Source of the DNA: CAYXVF01 sp964468125
GTDB lineage: Bacteria > Myxococcota > XYA12-FULL-58-9 > CAYXVF01
Direction of reading: 5' to 3'
Length of the DNA stretch: 64,000 nt
Assembly (NCBI GenBank): GCA_964468125.1
Contig: CAYXVF010000001.1
Span: 62,001-126,000, forward strand
The notes under the pieces are model-generated. The model was given only the letters and a program-made list of their open reading frames with translations. It did not search any database and was not told the DNA's origin. The first letter of the stretch is position 1. Each line of letters opens with the position of its first letter. The position numbers and the translations under genes are program-made. Shown here one piece after another: positions 51,645 through 61,300 of the stretch.

Positions 51645-52179
51645 AGCTCTCCTGCGTAGGGGTCTCGAGGCGTTCCTTGAGCATCGCGCGGGCACGCGAG
51701 ATCCTCGACTTGATGGTGCCGGGACGCACCCCGAGCCCTTCGGCGATCTCCGTATAGGACAGTCCCTCCACGACATAGAGGACGAGGGGCGCGCGAAAAT
51801 GTGCCGGCACCTGCAGCAGCGCGGCGCGTACCTCGCATTGATAGGTCTGGTCTTCGATCGGGTCCGACGAGGTGTAGCGCTCAAAGGAAAAGAGACGACT
51901 GAGCGCGGCGCGGCGCTTTGAGCGACGCTCGTCGGACAGGAACATACGGGTGGCGAGACGAACGAGGTAGGCGCCGAGCTTGCCTCGCTCATCGTAACGA
52001 TCGAGGCGCTCGTAGAAGCGGATGAAGGTATCCTGGGCCAGATCTTCGGCCCGGGCCGAGCAACCGGTGAGCCGCATCAGGCACCCCACCACGCGGTCTC
52101 CGTAGCGCTCCACCAGCGCGGAGAATGCGAGGTCGTCCCCCCCCCGGGCGCGTTCGATCAGCAACGAGTCTGGCAGCAT
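51619..52179 (-). CDS. ECF-type RNA polymerase sigma factor
   Basis: 186 aa. Region 2: FSALVERYGDRVVGCLMRLT, AEDLAQDTFIRFYERL and KLGAYLVRLATRMFLSDERR. Region 4: VPAHFRAPLVLYVVEGLSYT and IAEGLGVRPGTIKSRISRAR. ATG 52179 (MLPDSLLIERARGG) preferred over TTG 52200. First gene of the operon sigma/anti-sigma/PDZ. Likely autoregulated, but no -35/-10 ECF promoter could be fixed by eye in the 125 bases before the divergent M19 gene. Confidence 0.9.
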   Translation of the reverse strand: MLPDSLLIERARGGDDLAFSALVERYGDRVVGCLMRLTGCSARAEDLAQDTFIRFYERLDRYDERGKLGAYLVRLATRMFLSDERRSKRRAALSRLFSFERYTSSDPIEDQTYQCEVRAALLQVPAHFRAPLVLYVVEGLSYTEIAEGLGVRPGTIKSRISRARAMLKERLETPTQESYDARLLAR

Positions 52180-52304
52180 GACGTCATCCAGGCGAAACAA
52201 CGCCGTGCGGGGGCGAGCGGTTCCCGCGACACACGCCTTTTTTTCCGGTCCGCGAGACGAGTCAAGGCCTTGGCTTCGGGTCCGCCTTCCTGGACAAGAG
52301 CGGA

Positions 52305-53468
52305 ATGAGCCGCCTTCGCCGCATCCTCACCTTGCTCTCGGTTGGGCTCCTCGTCGCCATGGTGTTTTTCTTCGGCCTCGCGCCCGGAATCGTCGACGGC
52401 CTCTACAACCGCGTGGGGGAGGCGGAGCTGCCGCGCGTGAGCGAGCGTGCCCATTCGATCCACGGGGACGCGTTCATCGTCGACCTTCACGCGGATCCCC
52501 TGCTCTGGGAGCGCGACCTCACGGTGCGCAACACCCGCGGCCACGTCGACTATCCTCGCCTTCGAGACGGTAACGTCGCCCTCCAAGTCTTCAGCGCCGT
52601 CACCCAGTCACCACGCGGCATGAACTACGAGCGGAACACCGGCGAGACCGACACGATCGGCCAACTGACAGTGGTTGGCCTGTGGCCGATTTCGAGCTGG
52701 ACCGATTACGAAGCCCGCGCACACTATCAGGCGAAAAAGCTGCGACGTTTTCTGCGGCGGGTCGAGCAGCCGCTCGTGCTCGACGCCGGAGACTTCAATC
52801 GCCTGCGCGAAGCCGATCCGCGTCCCGTCGGAGCGCTCCTCGCTCTCGAAGGATTGCACTGCCTGAACGGTGACCTCGAGGCCATCGACCGGCTCTATGA
52901 CTCGGGCTATCGCATGTTCGGTCTCGCTCATTTCTTCGACAACGCGATCGCAGGATCCGCCCACGGGGTCGAGAAACATGGGCTCACCCGCCTCGGCGTG
53001 GAAGCGCTCGGCCGGATCGAAGGCAAGGAAGCTCTGGTGGACCTCGCCCACAGCTCCGAGGCCACGATCACGGATGTGCTCTCCCGCGCGGAGAGACCGG
53101 TCGTCGTCAGCCACACGGGGGTGCGAGCGGTCTGCGATTCGCCGCGCAACCTCTCGGACGCGCAGCTGCGGGCGCTCGCCGCCAACGGCGCACTCATCGG
53201 GATCGGCTATTGGGACGGGGCCCTGTGCAGCACGAATCCCGCGGCCATCGCCCGGTCCCTGCGCCACGTCGTGGAGGTGGCGGGACTCGAGCATGCGGCG
53301 CTCGGCTCGGATTTCGACGGGGCGACCGAGGTCGCATTCGACGCTTCAGAGCTCTCGCTCGTCACCCAAGCGCTCCTCGACGAGGGCTTCACGGAGCAGG
53401 AAATCCGCGCGGTCCTCGGCGAAAACGCCGAACGCTTCTTCTCCCGTTGGCTCCCAGGCGGCGGCTGA
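52305..53468 (+). CDS. M19 membrane dipeptidase
   Basis: 387 aa. N-terminal membrane anchor (ILTLLSVGLLVAMVFFFGLA), then the zinc peptidase domain: FIVDLHADPLLWERD (HxD), ALEGLHCLNGDLEAI (Glu ligand), FGLAHFFDN, VDLAHSSEATITDVL and VVSHTGVRAVCD (two His), and LGSDFDGATEV. Family enzymes cleave dipeptides, including D-amino-acid ones, in the envelope. ATG 52305. Divergent from the sigma operon. Appears complete. Confidence 0.9.
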   Translation: MSRLRRILTLLSVGLLVAMVFFFGLAPGIVDGLYNRVGEAELPRVSERAHSIHGDAFIVDLHADPLLWERDLTVRNTRGHVDYPRLRDGNVALQVFSAVTQSPRGMNYERNTGETDTIGQLTVVGLWPISSWTDYEARAHYQAKKLRRFLRRVEQPLVLDAGDFNRLREADPRPVGALLALEGLHCLNGDLEAIDRLYDSGYRMFGLAHFFDNAIAGSAHGVEKHGLTRLGVEALGRIEGKEALVDLAHSSEATITDVLSRAERPVVVSHTGVRAVCDSPRNLSDAQLRALAANGALIGIGYWDGALCSTNPAAIARSLRHVVEVAGLEHAALGSDFDGATEVAFDASELSLVTQALLDEGFTEQEIRAVLGENAERFFSRWLPGGG

Positions 53469-53564
53469 ACCCACATCTGCACACCGGGAGCGCGTTGCTG
53501 GCGCGCGTCTGTGAGTTCGGTAGAATTGCCTGGCCGGGCCCACATGCGGGGTCTAGAATCGACC

Positions 53565-54017
53565 ATGGACATGTCTGCGGGGAAGAAACAGAAACGGCGT
53601 CTGACCTGGTCCGGGGGTCAGACCATCGAGATCCCGCGAAAGACCGCCTGGGAAATCAGCCCCCTGACCGAAGAGGACAGCAAGAGCATCTTGCGTGAAG
53701 CGGCGCAGGAGCGCCGAGACACCGCCGAGAGCAGTGATCTCGACGTCGCGATCGAAGAAGAGGCCCGCCGCGCCCTCGCTGAGCGCTTCCAGCAGACCGG
53801 AACCACCGCCCACCGCGCCCCCAAGAAGCGGCGTCCGCTGCTGCGCGCATTTGTGAGCCTGGTCGTTCTGTTCGGTGTTCTCGGAGGCCTTGCGGCAGCG
53901 GCGCTCTACGTGGATGGGCCCTGGAGCGCGCAGGTCGACCAAGTCGTCGATCGGGAGCAGGTGACGGCGCAGATCGCCGGCGCTGTCAAAGACGTTCGCC
54001 GGACACTCCGCTTCTAG
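53565..54017 (+). CDS. Small protein with one C-terminal membrane span, unknown
   Basis: 150 aa. Basic start (MDMSAGKKQKRRLTWSGGQ), charged helical middle (EEEARRALAERFQQTG), then a hydrophobic span (AFVSLVVLFGVLGGLAAAAL) and a short tail. ATG 53565 chosen, since 53544 and earlier starts add a less conserved-looking leader; weak ribosome site. Its last 32 bases overlap the end of the convergent SDR gene. Not recognised. Confidence 0.55.
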   Translation: MDMSAGKKQKRRLTWSGGQTIEIPRKTAWEISPLTEEDSKSILREAAQERRDTAESSDLDVAIEEEARRALAERFQQTGTTAHRAPKKRRPLLRAFVSLVVLFGVLGGLAAAALYVDGPWSAQVDQVVDREQVTAQIAGAVKDVRRTLRF

Positions 54018-54834
54018 CGACCGCTGCGTCCGAGAATTCCCAGAGCGCGCGCGCGGCAGCGGGGTCTCGAGCGAGCGTCGATGGCTCACGGACCCGTTCT
54101 TTGTCGTAATAGAGCCCGCTTTCTCGGCCCGCCGCGTCCGAGAGCGCGCAGTGCAGCGTGGTGCGCGCCCCTTCCTCCGGCGTGATCATCTTGCGCGTCA
54201 CCCACCAGCGCACCGGAGCGGGGATGCGCCGCCAGATTTCGGTCTTCACGACCCCCGGGTGGAGACTGTAGCTGTGGATTGCGGGCTCGCGCCGCGCGAG
54301 CTCAGCGGCAAAAAGTACGTTCGCCGCTTTGGAGCGCGCGTAGGCTGGGAAGGCCCCGCGAAAGGTGGCAGGCCTACCGACGGCGTCGAGGTCGAGGGCA
54401 CGGCAGTTGTAGTGCGCGTTGCTCGCCACCACGACCACCCGCGGGGCACTTGCAGCGCGCAGCTTCGGGAGGAGCGCCCGGGTCAGGGCGAAGTGGCCGA
54501 GGTGATTGACGGCGAAGGCGAGCTCATAGCCATCGGCGCTGAGCCCGCGGGCTCCGGCGAGACCGGCATTATTGATCAAGAGGTCGATCCGCGGCACGCG
54601 ACCGGCGATCCGCTCCGCTGCCCTCGAAACGTGCGCGAGACTCGCGAGATCGAGGGGGACGTGCTCTGAGTGCCCACCGACGGAGGCGATCTCGCGGATC
54701 ACCTCGGAGCTGCGCTCGGGAGAACGGCAGGCGAGCAGCACCTGGGCTCCGGCCTTTGCGAGCTCCACGGCAGTCACCCGGCCGATCCCCGTATTCGCGC
54801 CCGTGACGACCGCGACTTTTCCCGTGAGCTCCAC
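53986..54834 (-). CDS. Short-chain dehydrogenase/reductase
   Basis: About 282 aa. Rossmann loop VVTGANTGIGRVTAVELA, LLINNAGLAG, catalytic YARSKAANVLFA (YxxxK) and SLHPGVVKTEIWRR. Pattern is near the retinol/WW-domain oxidoreductase-like SDRs. GTG 54834 starts just before the conserved ELTGKVAVVTG and has GAGG upstream; an ATG at 54912 would overlap the start of the divergent gene. NAD(P)-linked, substrate unknown. Confidence 0.85.
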   Translation of the reverse strand: MELTGKVAVVTGANTGIGRVTAVELAKAGAQVLLACRSPERSSEVIREIASVGGHSEHVPLDLASLAHVSRAAERIAGRVPRIDLLINNAGLAGARGLSADGYELAFAVNHLGHFALTRALLPKLRAASAPRVVVVASNAHYNCRALDLDAVGRPATFRGAFPAYARSKAANVLFAAELARREPAIHSYSLHPGVVKTEIWRRIPAPVRWWVTRKMITPEEGARTTLHCALSDAAGRESGLYYDKERVREPSTLARDPAAARALWEFSDAAVARSGVSGERL

Positions 54835-54910
54835 GTTCGCGACCTCAACCGCTTTTTGGGGTTGGGGCAAGGGTTTCCTCTTCGACGGACCTCCGGAGTA
54901 GGATGGGCGC

Positions 54911-55765
54911 ATGGCATCCGAGGCAGACCCGGAGAATTATTCGATCGCGAGGGACGTGGCGATCATCGTGGCGGTCATGGCGGTGGTGGCGGGTTTGATC
55001 GGCGCGGTCGGCTACGGCGCCTGGTCGCTCTTCAGCACCGCGGAGAAAACCTTCGCCGAGTTGACCGCCGAGGGTCCGACGCCCGAGGACGGCGCCGATC
55101 TCCAGCGACAGCTGCAAAAACAGCTCGAGCGCGCCCTCGGCGCCCAGCCGGAAGAGAAACCTCGAGCTCCGGCCAAGGCCGCGACGATCCGTTTTGAGCT
55201 CTTCGAGGCGATCGTCGCACGCGACGGCACCTGGACGATTCATGGCGATCTCGTGAACGACTCCCCCTTTGCCGTGGGCCCCCCGGAGCTCGACTTCGCC
55301 TTTCTCGGCAGGAGCGGTGAGATCGTCGACACGCAGACCGTCCGCGCAGACCTTCTCGACCTCGCGTCCGGGGAGTCGCGGCCCTTCACGTTCCAGCTGA
55401 GCAGCCGGGAGAACACGACGGCCGTCGAGATCATCGGCGCCCGCGCGCAGCCTACAGACACCGTCGAGCGTTACGCGGCGCTCGAGGTCGCCCTGGAACG
55501 CAAGCGCGCCCGCAAGGGCCAGAGTGTCCTGCGCGGCAAGCTCAAAAACGTCGGCAAGGGAATCGCCTACGACATCACGGTGGATATCGTCGCCTACCGG
55601 GACAAAGAGCAAACCCAGGCCCTCGGCGTCGCGAGCGCCAAGATCGATGGGCCCCTCGCACCCAACGAGACGCGAACCTTCGAGACCGCACCGATGCTCT
55701 TGAAGCGGCGCGCGCAGAAGCTGAGCCCCCGAGCTCGGGCCTACGCCCGACCCCACCGCCGATGA
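54911..55765 (+). CDS. Membrane-anchored FxLYD-like protein
   Basis: 284 aa. One N-terminal span (VAIIVAVMAVVAGLIGAVGY), a linker with a Gln/Leu coiled segment, then two similar beta domains: TWTIHGDLVNDSPFAVG and LRGKLKNVGKGIAYDITVDI with APNETRTFE, resembling the FxLYD pattern of envelope proteins. Basic C-terminus (RARAYARPHRR). Ends three bases before the convergent histidine kinase. Function unknown. Confidence 0.6.
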   Translation: MASEADPENYSIARDVAIIVAVMAVVAGLIGAVGYGAWSLFSTAEKTFAELTAEGPTPEDGADLQRQLQKQLERALGAQPEEKPRAPAKAATIRFELFEAIVARDGTWTIHGDLVNDSPFAVGPPELDFAFLGRSGEIVDTQTVRADLLDLASGESRPFTFQLSSRENTTAVEIIGARAQPTDTVERYAALEVALERKRARKGQSVLRGKLKNVGKGIAYDITVDIVAYRDKEQTQALGVASAKIDGPLAPNETRTFETAPMLLKRRAQKLSPRARAYARPHRR

Positions 55766-55768
55766 CCG

Positions 55769-57619
55769 TCACGAGGCTCGGAGCAGACCCACGGTCACCT
55801 CGAAACCGCCGCCGGGCGGATTGCGACCTTTGACCGAGCCGCCCATGCTCTCGGCGAGATTCTTCACGAGGGCCAGGCCGATGCCCGTACCCTTGGAAGT
55901 CCGCGTGAGCTCGTTCTCCGGCCGATAGAAGGGCTCGAAGACGCGCTTGAGGTGACCGGTGGGAACCCCCGGGCCGAAGTCGCGCACCACCAGCGAAACG
56001 CCGTCGTCGACGGCCCGGGCTTCGAGGACGACTTTTTTTTCCGCTGCCTCGCGGGCGTACTTCATCGCGTTGTCCACGAGGTTGAAGACGATCTGCACCA
56101 GAGCATCGCGGTCATAGCGAATCGTTGGCAGCTCTTCCGCCGCCTGCACTTCGAGGGTGAAGCCGGTCGTGTCCGCATGGGGCCGAAGCATCTCGAGCAC
56201 GTCGTCGAGGACCGAGCGCACATCGCCGGTCACGAGGTCGAGCTGCCGACCGCCACGTTCGATCTTCGAGAGCTCGAGCACATTGTTGATCAAACGCCCG
56301 AGCCGATCGCTCTCCGCGCCGATGGTTCGGTAATACTCGCGACGCTTCTCGTCAGAGTCGAGCATGTCCCCTTCGAGCATCTCGCTGTACATGCGTATGA
56401 CGGTGAGTGGCGTCTTGAGTTCGTGGGTAACCGCACTGACGAAGTTGCTGCGGCGCTGCGCGTAAGCCACCCGGATCGCGACCATGCGATAGGCGGCGAA
56501 GAGTCCTCCGATCGCCGCCACGACCACCAGTGCAGCCAAGATCCAGATCCCATTGTCCCGCGTTCCGGGCAGGACGGGCATGCCCATTCCCGCGTGCAGG
56601 GCACCAAAGGGCTCGGCGAAGCGGTGTTGGAACACGTATGCACCGTCGACGCGCTCACCTACGGTCTCGTCGAGTCCGATGCGCACTTGCAGGAGCGAAG
56701 CGAAGTCGGTCCCCGAGAGCGTCTCCTCCTGCAGCCAGCGGCCGAGCGCGTCGACATCGAGAACCAAGCCCTGACGCAATGAGCCTGCCTTACTCCACAC
56801 GGTCCGGTAGAGGGCGAAGCGCCCCTCGCCGAGGTCGCGGCTCACCATCGGGTCCACGTTGACGTCGATGGTCACCCGCTCGCGCTGCGGGGTTCGGATC
56901 TCCTGCTGGAACCCGCCTTCCGAACCGAGCTCGAAGGCGTTCGAGTCGTAGACATTCTGGGCCGAGGTCTCGAGCTTGCGGGGGGCGCGTTTGTTCTTGC
57001 GCTGCAGCTTTCGACTCTGGCCGATCTGCTTCAGGCTCTCGAACACGCCGGGCTCCTTCGCCTTCTGCTGCACCTGCCCTTTGAGGGCCACCGTGCTGCT
57101 CGGTCGCTGCTCGATCGATTTTTCGAGCGTGCGCTTCTTCTCGAGGAGCGCCGCGCGCGGCAGGTTCGCCGCTTGGGTCTCGGTTTGGAGCGCCACCCGC
57201 TCGTCCTGAGGCCAGCTTCCCTCGACCGAACGTCGAAGCTCGGCGATCTTCCGGGCCCGTTCGTCCGCGCCGCTTCCCTGGCCCGGGAGCAGGGGGGTTT
57301 GAAAGTCCCGATTCTGATCGAGCTCGAAGTAGCCGAGCACGTAAGGCGGGTAGGGGAGATCCGCGAGCGGTGAGCGGGTGAGCGCTTCGTTGCCGTTTGG
57401 AACGTAGTAGCGCTTGTATTCCCCCGGCGGCCGAGCCTCCTCGGTGGCCAGCAAGTCGTCCAGGGCCCGCTGCATTTCATCGAAGGTGCGCGATGCGATC
57501 GCTTCGTGTTCCTTCGCGCGCTCGAAGGCCATCGAGCGCGCGGTCTGCCGAACGATCAGCCCCACCGGAATGAGCAGGGCGAGAGCGATCGCGGCGAAGA
57601 GCAAGCGCAGGCGACTCAT
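55769..57619 (-). CDS. Membrane sensor histidine kinase
   Basis: 616 aa. First span LFAAIALALLIPVGLIV, a large periplasmic domain of about 340 residues, second span IWILAALVVVAAIGGLFAAY, then HisKA with the phosphoacceptor in FVSAVTHELKTPLTVIRMY and HATPase with FNLVDNAMKYAREA, DFGPGVP and GTGIGLALVKNL. Its start overlaps the response regulator stop (ATGA). Classic PhoR/BaeS-type layout, but the periplasmic part is unusually long and basic, without known sensor motifs. Confidence 0.93.
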   Translation of the reverse strand: MSRLRLLFAAIALALLIPVGLIVRQTARSMAFERAKEHEAIASRTFDEMQRALDDLLATEEARPPGEYKRYYVPNGNEALTRSPLADLPYPPYVLGYFELDQNRDFQTPLLPGQGSGADERARKIAELRRSVEGSWPQDERVALQTETQAANLPRAALLEKKRTLEKSIEQRPSSTVALKGQVQQKAKEPGVFESLKQIGQSRKLQRKNKRAPRKLETSAQNVYDSNAFELGSEGGFQQEIRTPQRERVTIDVNVDPMVSRDLGEGRFALYRTVWSKAGSLRQGLVLDVDALGRWLQEETLSGTDFASLLQVRIGLDETVGERVDGAYVFQHRFAEPFGALHAGMGMPVLPGTRDNGIWILAALVVVAAIGGLFAAYRMVAIRVAYAQRRSNFVSAVTHELKTPLTVIRMYSEMLEGDMLDSDEKRREYYRTIGAESDRLGRLINNVLELSKIERGGRQLDLVTGDVRSVLDDVLEMLRPHADTTGFTLEVQAAEELPTIRYDRDALVQIVFNLVDNAMKYAREAAEKKVVLEARAVDDGVSLVVRDFGPGVPTGHLKRVFEPFYRPENELTRTSKGTGIGLALVKNLAESMGGSVKGRNPPGGGFEVTVGLLRAS

Positions 57620-58311
57620 CCGCGATACCGATAGCCCTGGCCGCGGACCGTTTCGATCAGACTCTTGTCGTCATCGTCGATCTTCTTGCGCAGCTTCGCG
57701 ACGTGCATGTCGACGGTGCGGGTGATCAGATTCTCCGCGTTCTGCGCTTCCCAGACGTCGCGCAGAAGGCGCCGGCGGCTGACGATGCGGCCCTTTTCCG
57801 ACGCGAGCAAGGACAGGATCGCGACTTCGCGCGCTGAGAGCTCGATCGCCGTTGCATCGCGGGCGGCCTCGGAGCGGCCGCGGTCGACGCTCCACGGGCC
57901 GAAAGAAAACACCTGCTCCGCCTCCTGGGCCCGGCCGCTTCGGCGCATGAGCGCCTCGATCCGCACCATCAGCTCACGCACGGAAAACGGCTTGGTGACG
58001 TAGTCGTCGGCGCCGCAGGAGAAACCCTGAATGATGTCGTCTTCCGAGCCCTTGGCGGTCAGCATGATGATCGGCTGGTCGGCTCGGCTCTCGCGTAGGC
58101 TCTTACAGGCGTCGAAGCCGCTGATCCCCGGGAGCATCACGTCGAGCAGCACCAAGTCGAAGCGGTCTTCCGTCGCCTGGCGCAGCCCGTCTTCGCCCGA
58201 TTCCACCGGAGTGGGCGCGTAGCCGTGGTACACCAACACGTCGCACAGGCCGGTTCGGATCGGCGCCTCGTCCTCCACCACCAACACCCGCAGCTTCTCG
58301 CTCATCATCAC
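57616..58311 (-). CDS. OmpR/PhoB-family response regulator
   Basis: 231 aa. Receiver: RVLVVEDEAPIRTGL, LVLLDVMLPGISG (phospho-Asp), LTAKG, YVTKPFSVRELMVRI. Winged helix: ELSAREVAILSLLASEKGRI, SRRRLLRDVWEAQNAENLIT, VDMHVAKLRKKID. Start ATG 58311; its stop overlaps the kinase gene. A GTAAA-N6-GTAAA element at 58343-58358 lies 32 bases upstream and recurs before the ABC operon, suggesting autoregulation. Confidence 0.95.
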   Translation of the reverse strand: MMMSEKLRVLVVEDEAPIRTGLCDVLVYHGYAPTPVESGEDGLRQATEDRFDLVLLDVMLPGISGFDACKSLRESRADQPIIMLTAKGSEDDIIQGFSCGADDYVTKPFSVRELMVRIEALMRRSGRAQEAEQVFSFGPWSVDRGRSEAARDATAIELSAREVAILSLLASEKGRIVSRRRLLRDVWEAQNAENLITRTVDMHVAKLRKKIDDDDKSLIETVRGQGYRYRG

Positions 58312-58342
58312 CCTCGTTCTAGCGGGAACGAGAATGGCACGA

Positions 58343-58358
58343 GTAAAGGGCAGGTAAA
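58343..58358 (+). promoter_or_regulatory. GTAAA-N6-GTAAA direct repeat upstream of the response regulator
   Basis: GTAAA at 58343-58347 and 58354-58358, 11-bp period as for OmpR/PhoB-type binding. The second half-site lies in the A-run of the terminator at 58358-58380, so it could be chance. Confidence 0.4.
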
Positions 58359-58380
58359 AAGCGGTCTCAGCTGCCGCTTT
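58354..58380 (-). terminator. Rho-independent terminator of the ABC-M1 gene
   Basis: On the minus strand AAAGCGG (58380-58374), a 9-base loop, CCGCTTT (58364-58358) continued by further T (TTTTT in all). The left arm includes the last codons and stop of the gene ending at 58367. Separates the ABC operon from the two-component genes. Confidence 0.75.
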
Positions 58381-61300
58381 GCTCGCTCACCGTCACCGTG
58401 CGCACATTGTCGTCGATCACCCGGTCGATCAGCGTGTTGTAGGGGTCGATGCCCACCTCAACCGGCGTTTCATCCACCGTGAAGGTAAACGTGTTCTCGT
58501 CGCTCTTCACCGTGCGCTTTTCGAGCACGATCACGTGCTCGTCCCCTCGATACACGTCTTCGAGCGACTTTGAGAACACCCCGACGTCGATCGGCATCTC
58601 GAGCGGCACCTCGCTCTCGTTGCCTTTCTCGTCGCTCTCGAGCTTCTTTGCACTCACCGTCATCGTGAGGTCGAAGCGCCCGTCGGTGCGCGCGGTCACC
58701 TCGGCATCCGTCACCCGCAGGTCGAAGAGCACGATCTTCTCGAACAGGTCGGCAATCAACGCGTCGTGCTCGGGTCCAGCCTCCTCGCGCAGGATCTTCA
58801 GGTAGTCGACGCTGCGCGGATACGGGTCGGTTTTGTAAGCCCACTCGTCGATCAGGCGCGACAGGCTCCGGTTCACCACGTCTTCGCCGACGTACTCCTT
58901 GAGTGCGTACATGACGAGCGCGCCTTTGCGGTAGTGAATGTAGCCCTGGTCTTCCACCCGATAGAGGGGGGTTTCCCCCTCGGGCTCGGCGGCCCGCCCA
59001 CTCAGGTAGCTGTGCAGCTCTTCCTTTAGGAACCGCCGCATCGCATGCGCGCCGTATTCCTGCTCCATCACCATCAAGGCGCCGTACTGCGCGAAGGTCT
59101 CCACCAGCATCGTCGCGCCCTGATGCGGCGAAGGGGTGACCTGATGCCCCCACCACTGGTGGGCGATCTCGTGAGCGGTGACGTAGAACACGACATCGAT
59201 GTCCTTCTCGTCGCGCAGGTCCATCACGAAGCCGATGGACTCGGAGTACGGCACGGTGTTCGAGAACGACTGCGCAAAGCGCGCGTAGGCCGGGAACTCC
59301 AGAATCCGCATCTGCTGGTATTGATAGGGCGAGAACTCGCGATTGAAGTAGTCGAACGATTTCTTCATCGACTCCATCATGCGATCGACATTGTAGCCGT
59401 GCGCGGGGTGGTAGAAGACCTGTAGCTTTACGTCGTCGTACTCATCTTCTTTTACCGCGTACTCCGCGGACTGGAAGGAGAAGAAGTTGTTGATCGGCTT
59501 GTCCATCACGTAGCGGAAGTAGCGTCGGCCGTCTTCCAGCCACTCTTTGTCGAGATAGCCGGGCGCGATGGCGATCTGCTCGGGCACGGTGGAAATCGTC
59601 ACCGAAAAATCCACGAGCGCGGAGTCCGGGCGCAGCAAGTTGGTGCGGAAGTAGCGCTCATCATCCAGGTCCGGCGCCCTGGGCAGGGACTCGCGGTCGT
59701 AGCGACGGCGATCGTTGCGCGGCTGCAGCAGCTTGCCCGTGTTGAACCCAAAGAACGGAAGAGCGTCGCTGTTGTTCAGGAAGGTACCGTTCCAATTGAC
59801 CTCGCTGCCGTTGCCGCTGTTCTTGAAGCCTTCGTTGCGACGCCGCGTTTCAAAGGCAAAGGAGCGCGTCTCACCGGGGGCGAGCGGGGGGTTGAGACTC
59901 ACCCGGTAGACGTTGTGCTTTTCGTCCTCCTCCTCGACGGTGCCCCCCGCGATCTTCTGGGAGATCACCTCCACCGGATAGGCGTAGTCGACGAGAAGCG
60001 TGCGCAGGGGCGCCTTCGTGCGGTTGACAATCGAATAGGTCCCCGCAAACTCCGATCGGCGTGCGCGAGGGTAGAGATCCACCGCCAGGTCCACTGCGGT
60101 GATCGTGGGGCGCGGGGCATGCTCGTTGTCCTTGCGGTAGCGATCCTCGTAATCGAGGGCCAGACGCTCCAGGCGTACCTTGTTGGTGTAGTCGTTGACG
60201 ATGTTGGTGTTGTAGAAGATCCAACTGCCACTCAGGAGCGCTCCGACAAGCCCTGCTGCGACCAGCCCGCGGGAGGCACCCGACATGCGCGGCAGAGCGG
60301 CGATCCGCTCGCGCAACGGTCGCAGCGCGCCGCGATTCCAGAGCAGGTAGGTCAGGGTCCCCAAGACCAACGCCCACGAGCCCCAGTAGAGAAAATACCA
60401 CCCGGTGATGCCGAGGTGGTGGCCGTAGCCGTCCATGTCCGAGTACGGCAGGCTCGGGGTCTCGCCGTAGATCAGCAGGTTGTAGTCGTAGCCGAAATTG
60501 GCGGCGACCTCGGTGACGATGATGTAGAGGACCACTCCGATGATCCCGAGCCAGCGGTTGTTCGTGACCACCTGCAAGAACAGGCAGAACACGGCGAGCA
60601 GGATCGACGGCACCACGAACTCCGCGGCGAAGCGCAGGAGATACTGGCCGAGCTCGAGGTCGCTGTGGCCCTTGGCGAGCTGCACCGCGATCGCCGAGGC
60701 GAGGGCGACGACGAACATCGAGAGCACGACGAGGCTCAGCGCGAAGAACTTAGAGACCACAAACACCCAGGACGGCGTGGGGGTGGCATCGATCACCTCG
60801 GAAATGCCCGCGGCCCGCTCGCGCCAGACGAGCTCGGAGGCGTAGTAGACCGACACGATGAGCGGGATGATGCCAAAGGAGCCCTGCACCACCTGCACCA
60901 TGATCCGCGTCATCGGATAGGACGGCGTTCCGTACATGAGGTCGAGGCCAAGGGAGAGGCTGGCCACCGTGTTGACGAGACCCAGGATCATCAAGATCCA
61001 AAACGCCGCGTTCTTCACCACCGCCTTCGACTCGAAGCGAATGCGCGTGGCGAGCTGAGCCATCGACGGGCGTGTCTCCGGCGCGACCCGCGGCAGCTCC
61101 ACCTTGACCGGGGCCGCCGGACGCTCCGCGGTCTCCTCCTTGCGCTTCGCGCGACGCATGCGTTTGCGGAAGGAGAAGGTGGCAAGATTGAAAACGAGCA
61201 AGGCGACCCCAACGCCGAGCCAGATCAACCGATTGGTTAGGAGCACGCCGTCGAGCGGGATCATCTCCGTGTTGTTCTGCGCCGGCGTCCAGTAGCGGGT

